Positions 35,573-45,390 are shown, counted from the first letter of the stretch. The stretch: DNA of 58,697 bases from Desulfatirhabdium butyrativorans DSM 18734 (GCF_000429925.1 NZ_AUCU01000033.1:1-58697), one strand, 5' to 3'. The notes: generated from the sequence alone by a model not told the origin. Made by a program: numbers and translations.

Positions 35573-36977
35573 CGTTGTCCTCTTCTGCACCTTCCGCTTT
35601 TCGCCCGGAAGGTGATGATAGCCCCTTGAAGGTTTTCATTACTTTGGCATCGATTTCCTCTTCTCTCAGGTCAGGCAAAAGCTTCGCAACAAAACCTTCA
35701 AATGTCCCTAACCCCCAGCCCTTGACAATCCACACGCGTTCATCTTCGAGTTTCTCAAGTGCCGCAACGAAATCGCTTTTCGGATTGGGGTCCACCACCA
35801 CGAGAGTAAAGCTCGGAATGGCAAGCGCCTGCCGGATGAGAACATTGACATGGTCATCTCCGAAACCGTAACCAATCACAAACAGTGCCGATTGGGGTTG
35901 CGCAATCGCGTTTCCAAATCTACGAAATAGCTCGGAATACGGCATACCTAGCGCTTGTCCGTATTTCAGTGGAGACGGATAGATCAGAACGTCGTCTGTA
36001 CAGCAGTCCTGGTTATAGAATGTTGCGTACAATCCGAAGGGATTTCCCCAATCCGGCTCGCAGCGATGCCATGTGATCGAGCCATGCAGCTTGTAGAGGT
36101 GGAGTGCCCGATCAAATCGATGAACCCGCCCTTCGGTGGTCTGTGCGGGGAAATAGAAATCAATATCATAGGACTCTGGCCTGAAAACACGACGCAGTGT
36201 TCCCACAAACCCATCGACAAGCACCGCTCCTTCAGCATCTCCGGCTTGTTCAATCAGGGTGTCATAGTTGAGTGTAAAGAGATTCGCCCGTCGCAGGTTG
36301 AGCGGTCGAGTGAGGACCTTCTTGATGAATTTCCTATGACTCCGAAGAGGCTCATCCAAGCCAGACTTTGGCAGGTTAAGGAGAATCGTTAAGGAGCCAG
36401 TGATCTCTTTGATCAGATGAGCCAAATCGCTCTTGACGATTGACAGTTCGGAGCCGCCCGTCAGTTTCAATGTATCAGTCACATCGAGCATTCCGGCATG
36501 CCATGTATGCAATTGACTGAGATAGGCTTCAAGGTTCACACTAATCGCGGGAATGTCTTTCTCTTCGGTAGACAAAAGTTCGGAACGGATGTCGAACGAG
36601 AAGTTTTCTCGGGAAAGGGCTGAAGCAACCATATAGAAGAGTTCTATCCAGGCGGGAGCTTTTTTCCCTTTTTGCTCGGCCTTAGCTTTATCGATAAGTA
36701 CCTTCTCGAGCGGTTTCGGTATGTTGGCAAGCGATATGCTTCCAGCAGCCAGGGAAGAACCGGCCCCGAGCAGGAATGAGACGTTGTCGGTTTTGATGAT
36801 TGTGCCAAACCGGACGCGCATCTCCTTAAGGAGTTCATCGAGTGCCTTTTGAGCCTTCTCTTGGTTCTCGGGGTTCTCAGGGCCAGCGCTCAAGATGCCA
36901 TGCAGGTGTCGCTCTATGATATCCTCGTTGCCGATGCGTATCTGATAATCAGACAAGCGGAAAGTCTCGCTCATCAA
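35562..36977 (-). CDS. SIR2 domain protein (defence-type)
   Basis: This 471-residue protein carries the SIR2 NAD-binding motif VSFLLGAGSSLAAGS at 66-80, then TLNYDTLIEQAG, the catalytic-His region LYKLHGSITWH and FVIGYGFGDDHVN. In defence systems such domains usually deplete NAD when infection is sensed. Here the partner is the following HerA, with overlapping genes. RBS AAAGGAGG precedes the start, 19 bp after the second HerA gene. A helical N-terminal extension of about 60 residues precedes the domain. Confidence 0.9.
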   Translation of the reverse strand: MMSETFRLSDYQIRIGNEDIIERHLHGILSAGPENPENQEKAQKALDELLKEMRVRFGTIIKTDNVSFLLGAGSSLAAGSISLANIPKPLEKVLIDKAKAEQKGKKAPAWIELFYMVASALSRENFSFDIRSELLSTEEKDIPAISVNLEAYLSQLHTWHAGMLDVTDTLKLTGGSELSIVKSDLAHLIKEITGSLTILLNLPKSGLDEPLRSHRKFIKKVLTRPLNLRRANLFTLNYDTLIEQAGDAEGAVLVDGFVGTLRRVFRPESYDIDFYFPAQTTEGRVHRFDRALHLYKLHGSITWHRCEPDWGNPFGLYATFYNQDCCTDDVLIYPSPLKYGQALGMPYSELFRRFGNAIAQPQSALFVIGYGFGDDHVNVLIRQALAIPSFTLVVVDPNPKSDFVAALEKLEDERVWIVKGWGLGTFEGFVAKLLPDLREEEIDAKVMKTFKGLSSPSGRKAEGAEEDNDGK

Positions 36978-36996
36978 ACATCCTCCTTTCCGTTGA

Positions 36997-39138
36997 TCAT
37001 CGGCTTTCTTCCTGAGTCACCACAACCCAAGTTGTGGGTTTTGATCCGCTTTTTGAAGGCCGCTTCTCTGTTGTCCAGCCAATATCCTGCTCTCCGAACA
37101 AAGCGGTCATCGCTTTGGGGACCAGTTGGTATGCAATCGTGTCCCGGTCCGACAATACATCAGGAAGGAGTTCTTTTAACCGTTCTTTGACACCCCTCCA
37201 CGGTACGCCATATTGTGTCAGTCTGCTAAGAAAGTCCTTGTCGTTCTTGAATGCTTCAATCGTCGCTGCCTCGTATGTTGCCAAAGTATCTTGTTCTTCA
37301 TCCGCCTCCGGCTCATCGTGAGAAGCCGTACCCACCATGGCCTTTGGGGTATGCGGCGAATCAACGACAGACACTGAACGACGCGCAGACGCCAGCGCAT
37401 TGCTAAACCGCTGACGAAGTCCCACGGCAGCGGTGTCAGCGGCCGGTTGATCATATTTCGGATCTCGCGCTTGGTATTGGCCTTCAAAAGACAAGACTCG
37501 AATGGGAATTGGGTAGCTTTTGCCTCCCACACTACTCCAGAACACGCCGTGTCCGGGGATCGGCTCGTTCAAAAGGGATGACAGAATATCATCACTGAAA
37601 TGCGCATTGGCGCTCTTTACCGCTCTCAGATCACCGGCCGACAGAAGATGGAACGCAAACCAATTATCCCCTTGGCTTAGGATTTCTCCCGATATTGATC
37701 CTGGTTGCTGCGTGATCAAGACAGCCCCCAGGTCATATTTGCGTCCCTCTTTGACCCAGGATACGTAAGGCCCTTCACCAGAGCTTCCTGTGCTGCCAAG
37801 GACCGCTTGCGCCTCTTCGACAACTGCAATGACGGGAATGGTCTCAGGCTGCGCTTTTGTGAACTCTTCCTGGTTGTGATCGAATATCCGTCGCAGAATC
37901 AGTCCGGATAGAACAAGCGCTGGCGTACCCCGCATTTGAGATACGTCAATAACGCATATTCGACCCTCCCGTAGGGCCGCAAGCAGCATATCCATCATTT
38001 GGCTGCTCGGATCGTGCAGCATCCGAACAATTGATGTCATGTTGGCCCGTGCCGCGACCATTTCAGCGTCTTGACCGTCCTCAAGCCTTAGCAGTCGCCT
38101 GACTGTCTGCCCATCGGCACCATTCCCGTCTCGGTGGATCAGATCGACAAGCTGATGCCAATCGGCATCATTCATGCCCTTCAATTTTCGTACGTTCTGC
38201 TGATCTTGCTTCTCCGGTGGCAGAGCAATTGAAATTACATCACTTGGTCGTAACCTACGGATGTCCAAACGAATATCTCCAGCAACGAAAGATTGATAAA
38301 ATTGGCTGGGGCCGGCCTTCGGCGTGAAGACAACCACCTTGTCCTGCAATTCCGGCACGTCACAGAGCCCGGGGCGGTTTTTATCATCTGGCCAGAAATA
38401 TTCACCATCGGGATCGAAAATCACAGTTCCGACTGGTACCTGCTTTCCTCCGCGCTTCTCCACCGTAGGCGTGTTTCGATAAAGATTGGCGAATAGAAGT
38501 TTCACAAGATTTGACTTACCAAAGCCCGCTCTTGCGAAAACAAGCGTTCGTCTTGCCACGAGGTCAAGAACGTGGAACTTTGGAATTACCAGCGGACTCT
38601 TTATCTGCATCCAAGGAGCATGGACTAGCCGTGAGTCGCCAGACGCATAGATGAACTCGCCCAGTGCGAAATATCCTATCTCAGCAGCATCAGCTATATT
38701 GTGACCGGCTACTTCCCGTAAAACCTCATCCGTCAGGAAAGCTACCTTGCTCCCAACGTGCGGCAGGCGGCGGTGGGACGCCGCAAATACGAGATCGCCA
38801 TTGACGACTCGCACCACACCCAGAACTCGCATGTTCACTCGATACTTAAGGTACTGTTCACGGAGGTCTTCGGGTATCGGTCGCTCTTCCGAAACGGCTC
38901 GAATGCCATAGTCCTCGCCTGCTGAGGAAGCGAGACGTCCTTGCGATGAGATTGACGTTATGCGACCGAGAACTGCTTCATTCTCGTCCTCAAGCTGAAC
39001 AACGAGGAACTGACCATGCATAGGAGCGCGCTGAAACTCGTTCTTGTAGGGCAGTACGAGATCGGCGTGAAACTCTAACCCGCCTTCACTGAAGCCCCTG
39101 AATATGCCAACCGTTGTTTCGCGTGAGAAGAGTTTCAT
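36997..39138 (-). CDS. herA: HerA-type ATPase (copy 2, partner of NurA)
   Basis: This 713-residue DNA translocase has Walker A ARAGFGKS at 202-209, VIFDPDGEYFWPD, Walker B VIAVVEEAQAVLGSTG and the Gln-rich sensor AVLITQQPGSISGEIL. The N-terminus has the HAS-barrel pattern FLVVQLEDENEAVLGRI. It is clearly different in sequence from the HerA at 33335-35572. Its start overlaps the NurA stop by four bases, so its natural partner is NurA. The C-terminal tail (about 560-713) is specific and includes an acidic EADEEQD stretch. Confidence 0.9.
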   Translation of the reverse strand: MKLFSRETTVGIFRGFSEGGLEFHADLVLPYKNEFQRAPMHGQFLVVQLEDENEAVLGRITSISSQGRLASSAGEDYGIRAVSEERPIPEDLREQYLKYRVNMRVLGVVRVVNGDLVFAASHRRLPHVGSKVAFLTDEVLREVAGHNIADAAEIGYFALGEFIYASGDSRLVHAPWMQIKSPLVIPKFHVLDLVARRTLVFARAGFGKSNLVKLLFANLYRNTPTVEKRGGKQVPVGTVIFDPDGEYFWPDDKNRPGLCDVPELQDKVVVFTPKAGPSQFYQSFVAGDIRLDIRRLRPSDVISIALPPEKQDQQNVRKLKGMNDADWHQLVDLIHRDGNGADGQTVRRLLRLEDGQDAEMVAARANMTSIVRMLHDPSSQMMDMLLAALREGRICVIDVSQMRGTPALVLSGLILRRIFDHNQEEFTKAQPETIPVIAVVEEAQAVLGSTGSSGEGPYVSWVKEGRKYDLGAVLITQQPGSISGEILSQGDNWFAFHLLSAGDLRAVKSANAHFSDDILSSLLNEPIPGHGVFWSSVGGKSYPIPIRVLSFEGQYQARDPKYDQPAADTAAVGLRQRFSNALASARRSVSVVDSPHTPKAMVGTASHDEPEADEEQDTLATYEAATIEAFKNDKDFLSRLTQYGVPWRGVKERLKELLPDVLSDRDTIAYQLVPKAMTALFGEQDIGWTTEKRPSKSGSKPTTWVVVTQEESR

Positions 39139-40298
39139 TCATACCTCCGTGCCGAAACATCACCTTGAAGACGCAAGGCTTCCAATGTGGGGATTTCTTT
39201 TTCGTTGAGTAAGCCACGAACCGCTACGATCACCTCATCCTGAAGAATGTCGAGATCAAAATCTACAATTTCGGCGTATTCATGTGCCTTCTGAAGACAT
39301 CGCGGATAAAAGGGAACAGGAAATCCGTGGATGGCGTCAGCAAGCAGATATCCAAATACCTCGGCTGCCTGTTGGGCTTGGCTGCTCAATATATCGACGG
39401 TCCAGAGGGGATCGCCGCCTCGCTCTCCGAACCGCACAAAGTACATGTCTCCAGCAACGAACTTGGGGGCCTCTCCTGCACCCTCTTCCGCTTCAGCCCC
39501 ACGGGCATACTCTGGCCAGACATAAGCTTTCGCTTCCAATTTTCGCGGTACACTCACATAACGAGGCGAGCCATGCGGAAATATCCCTTCGAGGGCCATT
39601 GCCAAACAATAACGCGCCAGAACCTTGCTGTGTTTCGCGAGGCCGACTAGAAACACCTTCCGTCGAGTCTCTTGCCGAATTCTCTCTATGGATTCTTCTA
39701 TTCGTTTTCTGAACTCGATGAAGAATTCCCCGCGAAAGAGCTTGCTACGCAATAGACCGTCCCGGACCAACAGCGTATCAGTGGCAAATGTACGGTAACA
39801 GATGCGCTCATAAAGTGCGGCCCACTCGCAGATGTCGCGATAGACAAGCACCCATGATGGCGACACCTCGTCGGGAGACTCTCGAACTTTCTTTCCATCT
39901 GGAATCATGTGACTGAGACTATTCAATGTGGGCGGCGTCACGTTTAAATCTGCCATTACGCGACCCAATGCCGTTTTCGGAGATCCGTCGTTGTTGAACT
40001 GCGCGCGGCTCAGAACATCGGTGTCAGTTGTTGGTGTTACAGCATCGAGGCAAAGTTGCTCACCGTAAGAATCCACCACCCGCACAAGTTGAACATGAAA
40101 TGGATCGAAAACAAGCTTGTTGTTTCCGCCATCGCTCGCCACCAAGGATACCGAGGTTGTCGACCTTGGTTTGATCGCCCTGACTTCAGCGGCAAGGGTG
40201 CGAATTTCCGAACGCAGGTCATCGAGTAACCTTCGATCCCGAATGGTTGCTTCACGGATCGCAGCTTTTAGATTCGGGATTTCATTCGGATCAAACAT
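39135..40298 (-). CDS. nurA: NurA-like nuclease
   Basis: This 387-residue protein has the NurA domain pattern: first catalytic Asp in LVASDGGNNK (Asp56), second in LLVRDGLLRSK (Asp180), and a C-terminal FPVPFYPRCLQKAHEYAEI with the conserved Pro and His. NurA is a 5'-3' nuclease that works inside the HerA ring in archaeal end resection; bacterial HerA-NurA pairs occur in defence islands. It is coupled to HerA (ATGA) and lies 2 bp after the methylase. Confidence 0.8.
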   Translation of the reverse strand: MFDPNEIPNLKAAIREATIRDRRLLDDLRSEIRTLAAEVRAIKPRSTTSVSLVASDGGNNKLVFDPFHVQLVRVVDSYGEQLCLDAVTPTTDTDVLSRAQFNNDGSPKTALGRVMADLNVTPPTLNSLSHMIPDGKKVRESPDEVSPSWVLVYRDICEWAALYERICYRTFATDTLLVRDGLLRSKLFRGEFFIEFRKRIEESIERIRQETRRKVFLVGLAKHSKVLARYCLAMALEGIFPHGSPRYVSVPRKLEAKAYVWPEYARGAEAEEGAGEAPKFVAGDMYFVRFGERGGDPLWTVDILSSQAQQAAEVFGYLLADAIHGFPVPFYPRCLQKAHEYAEIVDFDLDILQDEVIVAVRGLLNEKEIPTLEALRLQGDVSARRYE

Positions 40299-40300
40299 AA

Positions 40301-41542
40301 TTATCCCTCGAGCCTGGCATATACATCGACCTCGCTTGCCGCAGTCTTCATCACGCGGCCAAACTGTTTAGACTGTCTCTTGCCGTTATTCGCTGATCCC
40401 GCATCAACCCACCGCCGAATGCGCCAGCCCGAATCTGCGAGATTCAAAGACATTCGCAAAATCTCCCGGGCGTCCACCGGAACGCTGGGCAGATAGCCAA
40501 AGCGGATGATAAGCCGGGCACCTGGAGAGCACCGCTTTGCAACCGATTTCCATACTTCAGACAATTCCTTGGCAAATTTTTCAGCGGAATGAGAGATCTG
40601 CCCTTCTTGTGAATAATCCACAGCATCAGCACCCCCCAGAAACCAGTTGCGAAGCCACTGATCAGGACGGTAGGTGCGCATACCGAAATAAGGCGGAGAG
40701 GTCACGACCCAGTTAAATCTGCGGGATGGAGGAACCACCTCATCGGTACGCTGGGAATCGCCGAAGTAGACTGCTCCTTCCGAAGGCGGTGGAATACTCC
40801 TGAGAGAGTATTCTGCCCTGCGCTTTACCGCATCCAGGACATCGACACGTGGCGGTTCTGTTTTATTTGTGCGCCGCCAGTAGCGAACGGCAGCATTTGG
40901 CTTTGTTGCATAGGTACGGGGCATCTGATTCGAAAGATAGGTGGGCAGCCCGCGATGGCGCGGCCCATGAAGAATGCCCAACAAAAGTGCACGCAAAACA
41001 ACCTCTTCTGCTGTCTCGCAAGACTTCATCAACCGCTCTCGTAAAATGCAAATCTCTTTCAATGTATCGGGGTGATAGCAAAGGTCCCAGAAGCCCCCTG
41101 CGGGAATGAAAAGCGGCGTGTATGCGCCAGTAAGAATTGACCGCGCCTTTCCAACAACCGCATCCGAAGTGGTGTACGCCAATTTCGCTGCTGCTATCGC
41201 TGCCGCGATGGGGTTGCTATCAATGCCCACACAACCGAGACCGAGAAGACGAGCGGCGAATAAGGTTGTCCCACGGCCGCAGAAGGGATCAAGAACCCAC
41301 TCATTCGTATTGGCCTTGGCAAGACGCCGGAGCGGAAATTCCAGCGGGAACATAGTGTAATATGGACATACGGTGTTGAGACTGAGAATTGGCGATTGGG
41401 AATCTGTTGGCAAAAATCGCCTAACGATTTTGGGCGCACGGTCCTGGGAAAAGACAAGACGCCCAAGCACGCTGTCGGGAATCCGCAGCGCCCCTTTAGC
41501 CTCGTCTTGCGTGTGACTCTGTATGTGACGCTTATCGGCCAT
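40301..41542 (-). CDS. DNA methyltransferase, N4-cytosine/N6-adenine type
   Basis: This protein has 413 residues from MADKRHIQSHTQ; its start overlaps the HNH stop by 11 bp. Motif I, VLDPFCGRGTTLFAARLLG (about 83-101), binds AdoMet, and motif IV VVTSPPYFGMRTYRPDQWL (about 279-297) is catalytic. The SPPY form is common in N4mC and some N6mA enzymes. In this operon it could mark self DNA for the NurA/HNH nucleases. The target site cannot be read. Confidence 0.88.
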   Translation of the reverse strand: MADKRHIQSHTQDEAKGALRIPDSVLGRLVFSQDRAPKIVRRFLPTDSQSPILSLNTVCPYYTMFPLEFPLRRLAKANTNEWVLDPFCGRGTTLFAARLLGLGCVGIDSNPIAAAIAAAKLAYTTSDAVVGKARSILTGAYTPLFIPAGGFWDLCYHPDTLKEICILRERLMKSCETAEEVVLRALLLGILHGPRHRGLPTYLSNQMPRTYATKPNAAVRYWRRTNKTEPPRVDVLDAVKRRAEYSLRSIPPPSEGAVYFGDSQRTDEVVPPSRRFNWVVTSPPYFGMRTYRPDQWLRNWFLGGADAVDYSQEGQISHSAEKFAKELSEVWKSVAKRCSPGARLIIRFGYLPSVPVDAREILRMSLNLADSGWRIRRWVDAGSANNGKRQSKQFGRVMKTAASEVDVYARLEG

Positions 41543-42281
41543 ATTGCAGTTGCTCCGTCTCGTATTCTTCAAATGAGTCATAATTTGGAACGCTTCGCGA
41601 GCGGTTGCGCCTGCCTTGAATAGTCTGATCCACCCGGCCTTTGATGTAGTCGCAGAGTTCCTCAAAGCGCGCAACATGGATAAAGAACGTCTTCGCCTTG
41701 AACTTGCGCTGAATGGTGGTGTGAAGTTCGGCATGGCTGAAGGGGCGGAGACTGCCGTAGCTGGCGTCGGTCTGGCGATAATCGAAGTAGCGTTTGATCA
41801 GATAATCGACGTATCCTTTCTTGATGGTGTCCGCGCCGATGGAATCCGCCGGGTATTGCATCCGGGGCGAACGTTTGCGGCCGATGTTCACGGTGTTGGC
41901 GATAATGCTGTCGCTGACACTCGCGGCATTCACGTTCACCGACTGCACAGAGCTCTTTTCGGCCCGTCGGAGTGACGTCTTGTGCGTCCAGAACAGCTCC
42001 ATCTTCTTCGCGTGGACATCCGCCGGTGAAATCTCCCCACGCGTGATCTTGGAGTGGCAGTTCCCGCACACGACGATCAGGTTTTCGATTATGTTGTTCG
42101 AGGGATTTTCATCAATATGATGAATCTCCAGCGCGGCCACGTCCGCGACGCCGCAGAACGGGCAGCGGTTGTCGGCTTCCTGAAAGAGCTTCTTGCTCGT
42201 CAAGGCTGAAACCGACTTGCGCTGTTTCGGATGCTTGCGCGCCTTACCATCGGGTTGGGATATATTTCCGCTTCCTTTCAT
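41532..42281 (-). CDS. HNH endonuclease domain protein
   Basis: This 249-residue protein has an N-terminal HNH nuclease core: CPFC at 40-43, LEIHHIDENPSNN at 51-63, NLIVVCGNCH at 67-76, with zinc-knuckle cysteines and the His-His catalytic pair. The C-terminal half (about 130-249) is unfamiliar and basic (QGRRNRSRS), perhaps for DNA or partner binding. It is the first gene of the HNH-methylase-NurA-HerA-SIR2-HerA operon and begins inside the remains of an upstream helicase gene. Confidence 0.85.
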   Translation of the reverse strand: MKGSGNISQPDGKARKHPKQRKSVSALTSKKLFQEADNRCPFCGVADVAALEIHHIDENPSNNIIENLIVVCGNCHSKITRGEISPADVHAKKMELFWTHKTSLRRAEKSSVQSVNVNAASVSDSIIANTVNIGRKRSPRMQYPADSIGADTIKKGYVDYLIKRYFDYRQTDASYGSLRPFSHAELHTTIQRKFKAKTFFIHVARFEELCDYIKGRVDQTIQGRRNRSRSVPNYDSFEEYETEQLQYGR

Positions 42282-42538
42282 AAACTCCCCCAGCTAGGAC
42301 GATGAAAGCAGGCATGATATTTTTCACCTCGTCGGCCACGTGGTCTTGGAGCTAACGGGCTGCCGTGGCATTCCGGCAATGCTCCGAGAGCTTTTTCCGG
42401 TCGCGTGATCGCCGAGGAGGCCAGGAAATGCTGGCGCGTGCGGAACCATCCCTCGATCTGGGGATCGAGCAAGTTCGGGTTGCCCTGAATGTGGGGCCGC
42501 GTTGTGTTGAAGAATCTGGCTATCTCCTCGTTCGTCAT
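42278..42538 (-). pseudogene. Truncated helicase N-terminus (remnant)
   Basis: The ATG overlaps the SNF2 helicase stop (TAATG), so this is the next gene of Module A. MTNEEIARFFNTTRPHIQGN and PQIEGWFRTRQHF resemble the N-terminus of DEAD/DEAH-type restriction-associated helicases. After about 38 residues the expected Walker A region is absent and the frame runs on with no family resemblance, ending at the HNH start. I read it as a helicase gene cut by insertion or deletion when the HNH-HerA module arrived. Confidence 0.5.
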
Positions 42539-45390
42539 TATCTGCTTACCCCTATGCACGCCAGCAATCGGCTTGAGTAGGACGCTTCTTCCTGCAGGAA
42601 TCCCGAATAGACCAGTTCGCGATGGAGGAGTTCGGATGCCGTGCCGTTGATTAGGGAACCGATTTGTCCTTTGTCCTGAAAGCTGTGTGTCTGAGAGGGG
42701 CGTGTGCGAAGCAGCTCTTGTGACAGTCGTTCCAGATATGGCGAACGCTCGCCTCCTTCAGAAATTCCCAACCTTACGACCTTCTGTTGGACCTGGCCGC
42801 CCTTGCCGTGGATCACCACAAGCCAAATCGTGATCAAGCCCGTCTCGTCTCCATTGCCCTCGATGTTGCCGATAAGCGCCCGATCTTCTGGTTTGACTGA
42901 GGTATAGGCATCGAGCCACTGTCTGACCACCGGATGCTCGAGGCCCAGGAGGTTCAACTCCTCCTCCTGAAGTGCCTTGTCACGATCCGTCGTGAATCGG
43001 ATCGGCTCGAAATTTGGGCGGTTCAGCAAAAAGACATCCTTACCACTGGGGCGTAACTCAGCACCATCGAGGCGGGCTGCCCGCTGGGCGAAGGACAGAA
43101 GCCGCTGCATGCCCCGGCCCTCGTCGTCGAACTGTTTGTAGTCGCCCAAATTGAATCTGTCGAGGTCCTGGAAAAGTTCGAAGACCACCTCGCGAGCAAG
43201 GTTGGCATTGGTCATCGCAACTTCGAGCTCTTGCCGCGTGCGTTTTAGGGTCGGATCGACGATCGCCTCCTGGTACAAACGGTCGTAACTGAGGCGGCTG
43301 CTAAGCTGACCCAGAACCTGGCCTCTGAGGTCTTCCGCAATCTGGCCATTGTCGTCCAGCTTACCCAGGGTCTGAGCTATTCCGTGTAACTTTTCTTCGA
43401 GCAGCAGAAATATCTTACCCTCGATGGTGTCCGATGCGACCAGGTTGTAGACCTGTGCGGTGTCCTTCTGCCCGTAACGATGGATACGTCCAATGCGCTG
43501 CTCCAAATCCATGGGGTTCCATGGGAGATCGTAATTGAATAGCACTCGTGAGAACTGAAGGTTTATTCCCTCGCGTCCTGCTGCCGTGCTGAGCAGCACC
43601 TTGGGTCCATCGGAACGGCGGAATCGCCGCTGGGCCGCCACCTTGGCCCCGTGGTCGCCACCCTTCAAGACCTCGACACGTTTTCCGGGGAAGACGGTGT
43701 CGATTGCTGCGCGCAGACTCTCGATGCTCCCGAGATAGGTAGTGAAGATCACGACTTTCTCGTCGGGGCTGATTCGCCAGAGTTGCCGCAGGGCCTCCAG
43801 AAGGACGCCTGTCTTAGTTTCCATCCCTTCGGGGAACTGATCGAGGAGTTCTCGAATCCTCCTTCGCTCCTCGGGAAGGGCCACGGAGACAAGGCTCGCC
43901 ACAGCATCTTCACCTGTGACCGCTGCAAGCTCGGTGTCGTCGTAACTCTCCACGGTCTGGACGAAGGCGGCAGTCTCTTTCCGCTTCTTCAGGAGCTGGA
44001 CCTTGACGTCAGCGAGCAACTGCTCCGCCTGGGCCTTGCCGAAGATGTCGTCAGGCAACTTGTGTATCTCCCGGATCAATTCCCTCGCATCTTCGATAGC
44101 GCGGTCCCGACCGTCCACATCCAACAGTTCGTCTCTCTCGATGGCTTCCTCGACGGTCAGCATCAAGAGCCGCTTGCGCAAGGTCGCCCGGACTGCGGCG
44201 AAACTGCTTGCAGCGATCTTTTGGAAGATGGTCATGACGAATCCGAGCGCACGTCCCTGTTTCCCTTGGGTGGCCGCGAGGTTGTACCCGTCACGCAGGT
44301 AGTCGAGCAGGGCCTGATAAAACGTCATCTCTTTTTCGGAAAGCATAAATCCTTGGGTATGAACCACGCGCCGAGCAAAAAGAGGACTCCCATCTGAGGC
44401 GCAGGCATCCGCCTTGGTCCGTCGTATGACCACGGCGTTCAGGCGGTGCCGGTTCTCAACCATGTCGCGTTCGTCTTCGAAGAGGGATGGATCGAGCAAC
44501 CGCACGAGCATCCAGAACCGGAAATGGTCCCCCTGGTGCGGCGTGGCGGAGAGGAGAAGCAGGTCCCGGCAATGGGGACGAAGGGATTCTGCCAGCTTGA
44601 AGTTTTCGGTCTTGCGCGTCTTCTTGCCGGTCTTGTAAACACTCAGATGATGGGCCTCGTCGAACACCACAAGGTCCCACGGAGGCGCTTCCAGAAGTCT
44701 TTTTACCCGAACCCGTCTTTTAAGTGTATCCACGGAGACGATCAACCGGTTGTGCTTGGCGAAGGCATTTGACTTCCGGTCCGTTACGTCTCCCTCCGAC
44801 CCGAATACCTCGAAATCGAGATTGAAGACTTCGTTGAGTTCGCGCCGCCAGTTGTCCACCAACCCTGCCGGCACGACCATCATCGCCCGGCGCATTTCGC
44901 CGCGAGAGGCCAGCTCGCGAAGGATCAGGGCCGTCTCGATGGTCTTGCCAAGACCGACTTCATCAGCGATGAGGAATCTCCTGGGCCTTGCGTTGGCGAC
45001 ACGATGTACAAGCACCACCTGGTGGGGTAGCAGGTCCACCTTGGCGGAGGTCAGGGTTGCCGCGCTTTCCATGAGCGGCAGCTCGGCGGCTTCAACAGCC
45101 AGCCACAGGCGCTCGATGGCCTCCGGGGTGACCGGTTTCAGCCCGGCGATGACTCGGTCGGACCAGCTCTCCGCTTCCTGAAGCGCTTGCAGCGGTACTT
45201 GTCGTTCACCCAGCGACCGAAAGAAGACGTGGACGAATCCCGTCGGCTCGAAGCCGATGACCACACCTTCTCCCAGCTCGGCATGTGTTACCTTGTTTCC
45301 AGGTTTGAGGTTTCGAGTTTCAGAAAAAGGGGTTCGAGTTCCGGATTTCGGGTTTGTGGTTGAGGGTTGAGGATGGAGAAGCGGGTTCAT
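42538..45390 (-). CDS. SNF2/RapA-type helicase (DrmD-like)
   Basis: This 950-residue protein is a superfamily-2 SNF2 ATPase: Walker A ADEVGLGKTIE (142-152), DEAH box VVFDEAHHLS, motif III LLLSATPHQG, and C-terminal lobe STAAGREGINLQ and QRIGRIHRYGQ. The fold and length resemble DrmD of class 1 DISARM and RapA-like helicases. Residues 1 to about 30 are encoded by the inverted heptamer array flanking the bIVP gene; the natural start was probably near PGNKVTHAELGEG. It is coupled to bIVP (ATGA) and to the truncated helicase. Confidence 0.9.
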   Translation of the reverse strand: MNPLLHPQPSTTNPKSGTRTPFSETRNLKPGNKVTHAELGEGVVIGFEPTGFVHVFFRSLGERQVPLQALQEAESWSDRVIAGLKPVTPEAIERLWLAVEAAELPLMESAATLTSAKVDLLPHQVVLVHRVANARPRRFLIADEVGLGKTIETALILRELASRGEMRRAMMVVPAGLVDNWRRELNEVFNLDFEVFGSEGDVTDRKSNAFAKHNRLIVSVDTLKRRVRVKRLLEAPPWDLVVFDEAHHLSVYKTGKKTRKTENFKLAESLRPHCRDLLLLSATPHQGDHFRFWMLVRLLDPSLFEDERDMVENRHRLNAVVIRRTKADACASDGSPLFARRVVHTQGFMLSEKEMTFYQALLDYLRDGYNLAATQGKQGRALGFVMTIFQKIAASSFAAVRATLRKRLLMLTVEEAIERDELLDVDGRDRAIEDARELIREIHKLPDDIFGKAQAEQLLADVKVQLLKKRKETAAFVQTVESYDDTELAAVTGEDAVASLVSVALPEERRRIRELLDQFPEGMETKTGVLLEALRQLWRISPDEKVVIFTTYLGSIESLRAAIDTVFPGKRVEVLKGGDHGAKVAAQRRFRRSDGPKVLLSTAAGREGINLQFSRVLFNYDLPWNPMDLEQRIGRIHRYGQKDTAQVYNLVASDTIEGKIFLLLEEKLHGIAQTLGKLDDNGQIAEDLRGQVLGQLSSRLSYDRLYQEAIVDPTLKRTRQELEVAMTNANLAREVVFELFQDLDRFNLGDYKQFDDEGRGMQRLLSFAQRAARLDGAELRPSGKDVFLLNRPNFEPIRFTTDRDKALQEEELNLLGLEHPVVRQWLDAYTSVKPEDRALIGNIEGNGDETGLITIWLVVIHGKGGQVQQKVVRLGISEGGERSPYLERLSQELLRTRPSQTHSFQDKGQIGSLINGTASELLHRELVYSGFLQEEASYSSRLLACIGVSR
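45301..45373. repeat. Left heptamer array of bIVP element (encodes helicase N-terminus)
   Basis: Degenerate 7-bp units related to GGGTTTC/GAGTTTC fill this stretch (GGTTTCGAGTTTC, GGTTCGAGTTCCGG, GATTTCGGGTTTGTGG, TTGAGGGTTGAGG). GGATTTCGGGTTTGTGGTTG at 45343-45362 is the inverted counterpart of 45786-45805 on the other side of the bIVP gene. The helicase ATG at 45388-45390 reads straight into it. Confidence 0.85.
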
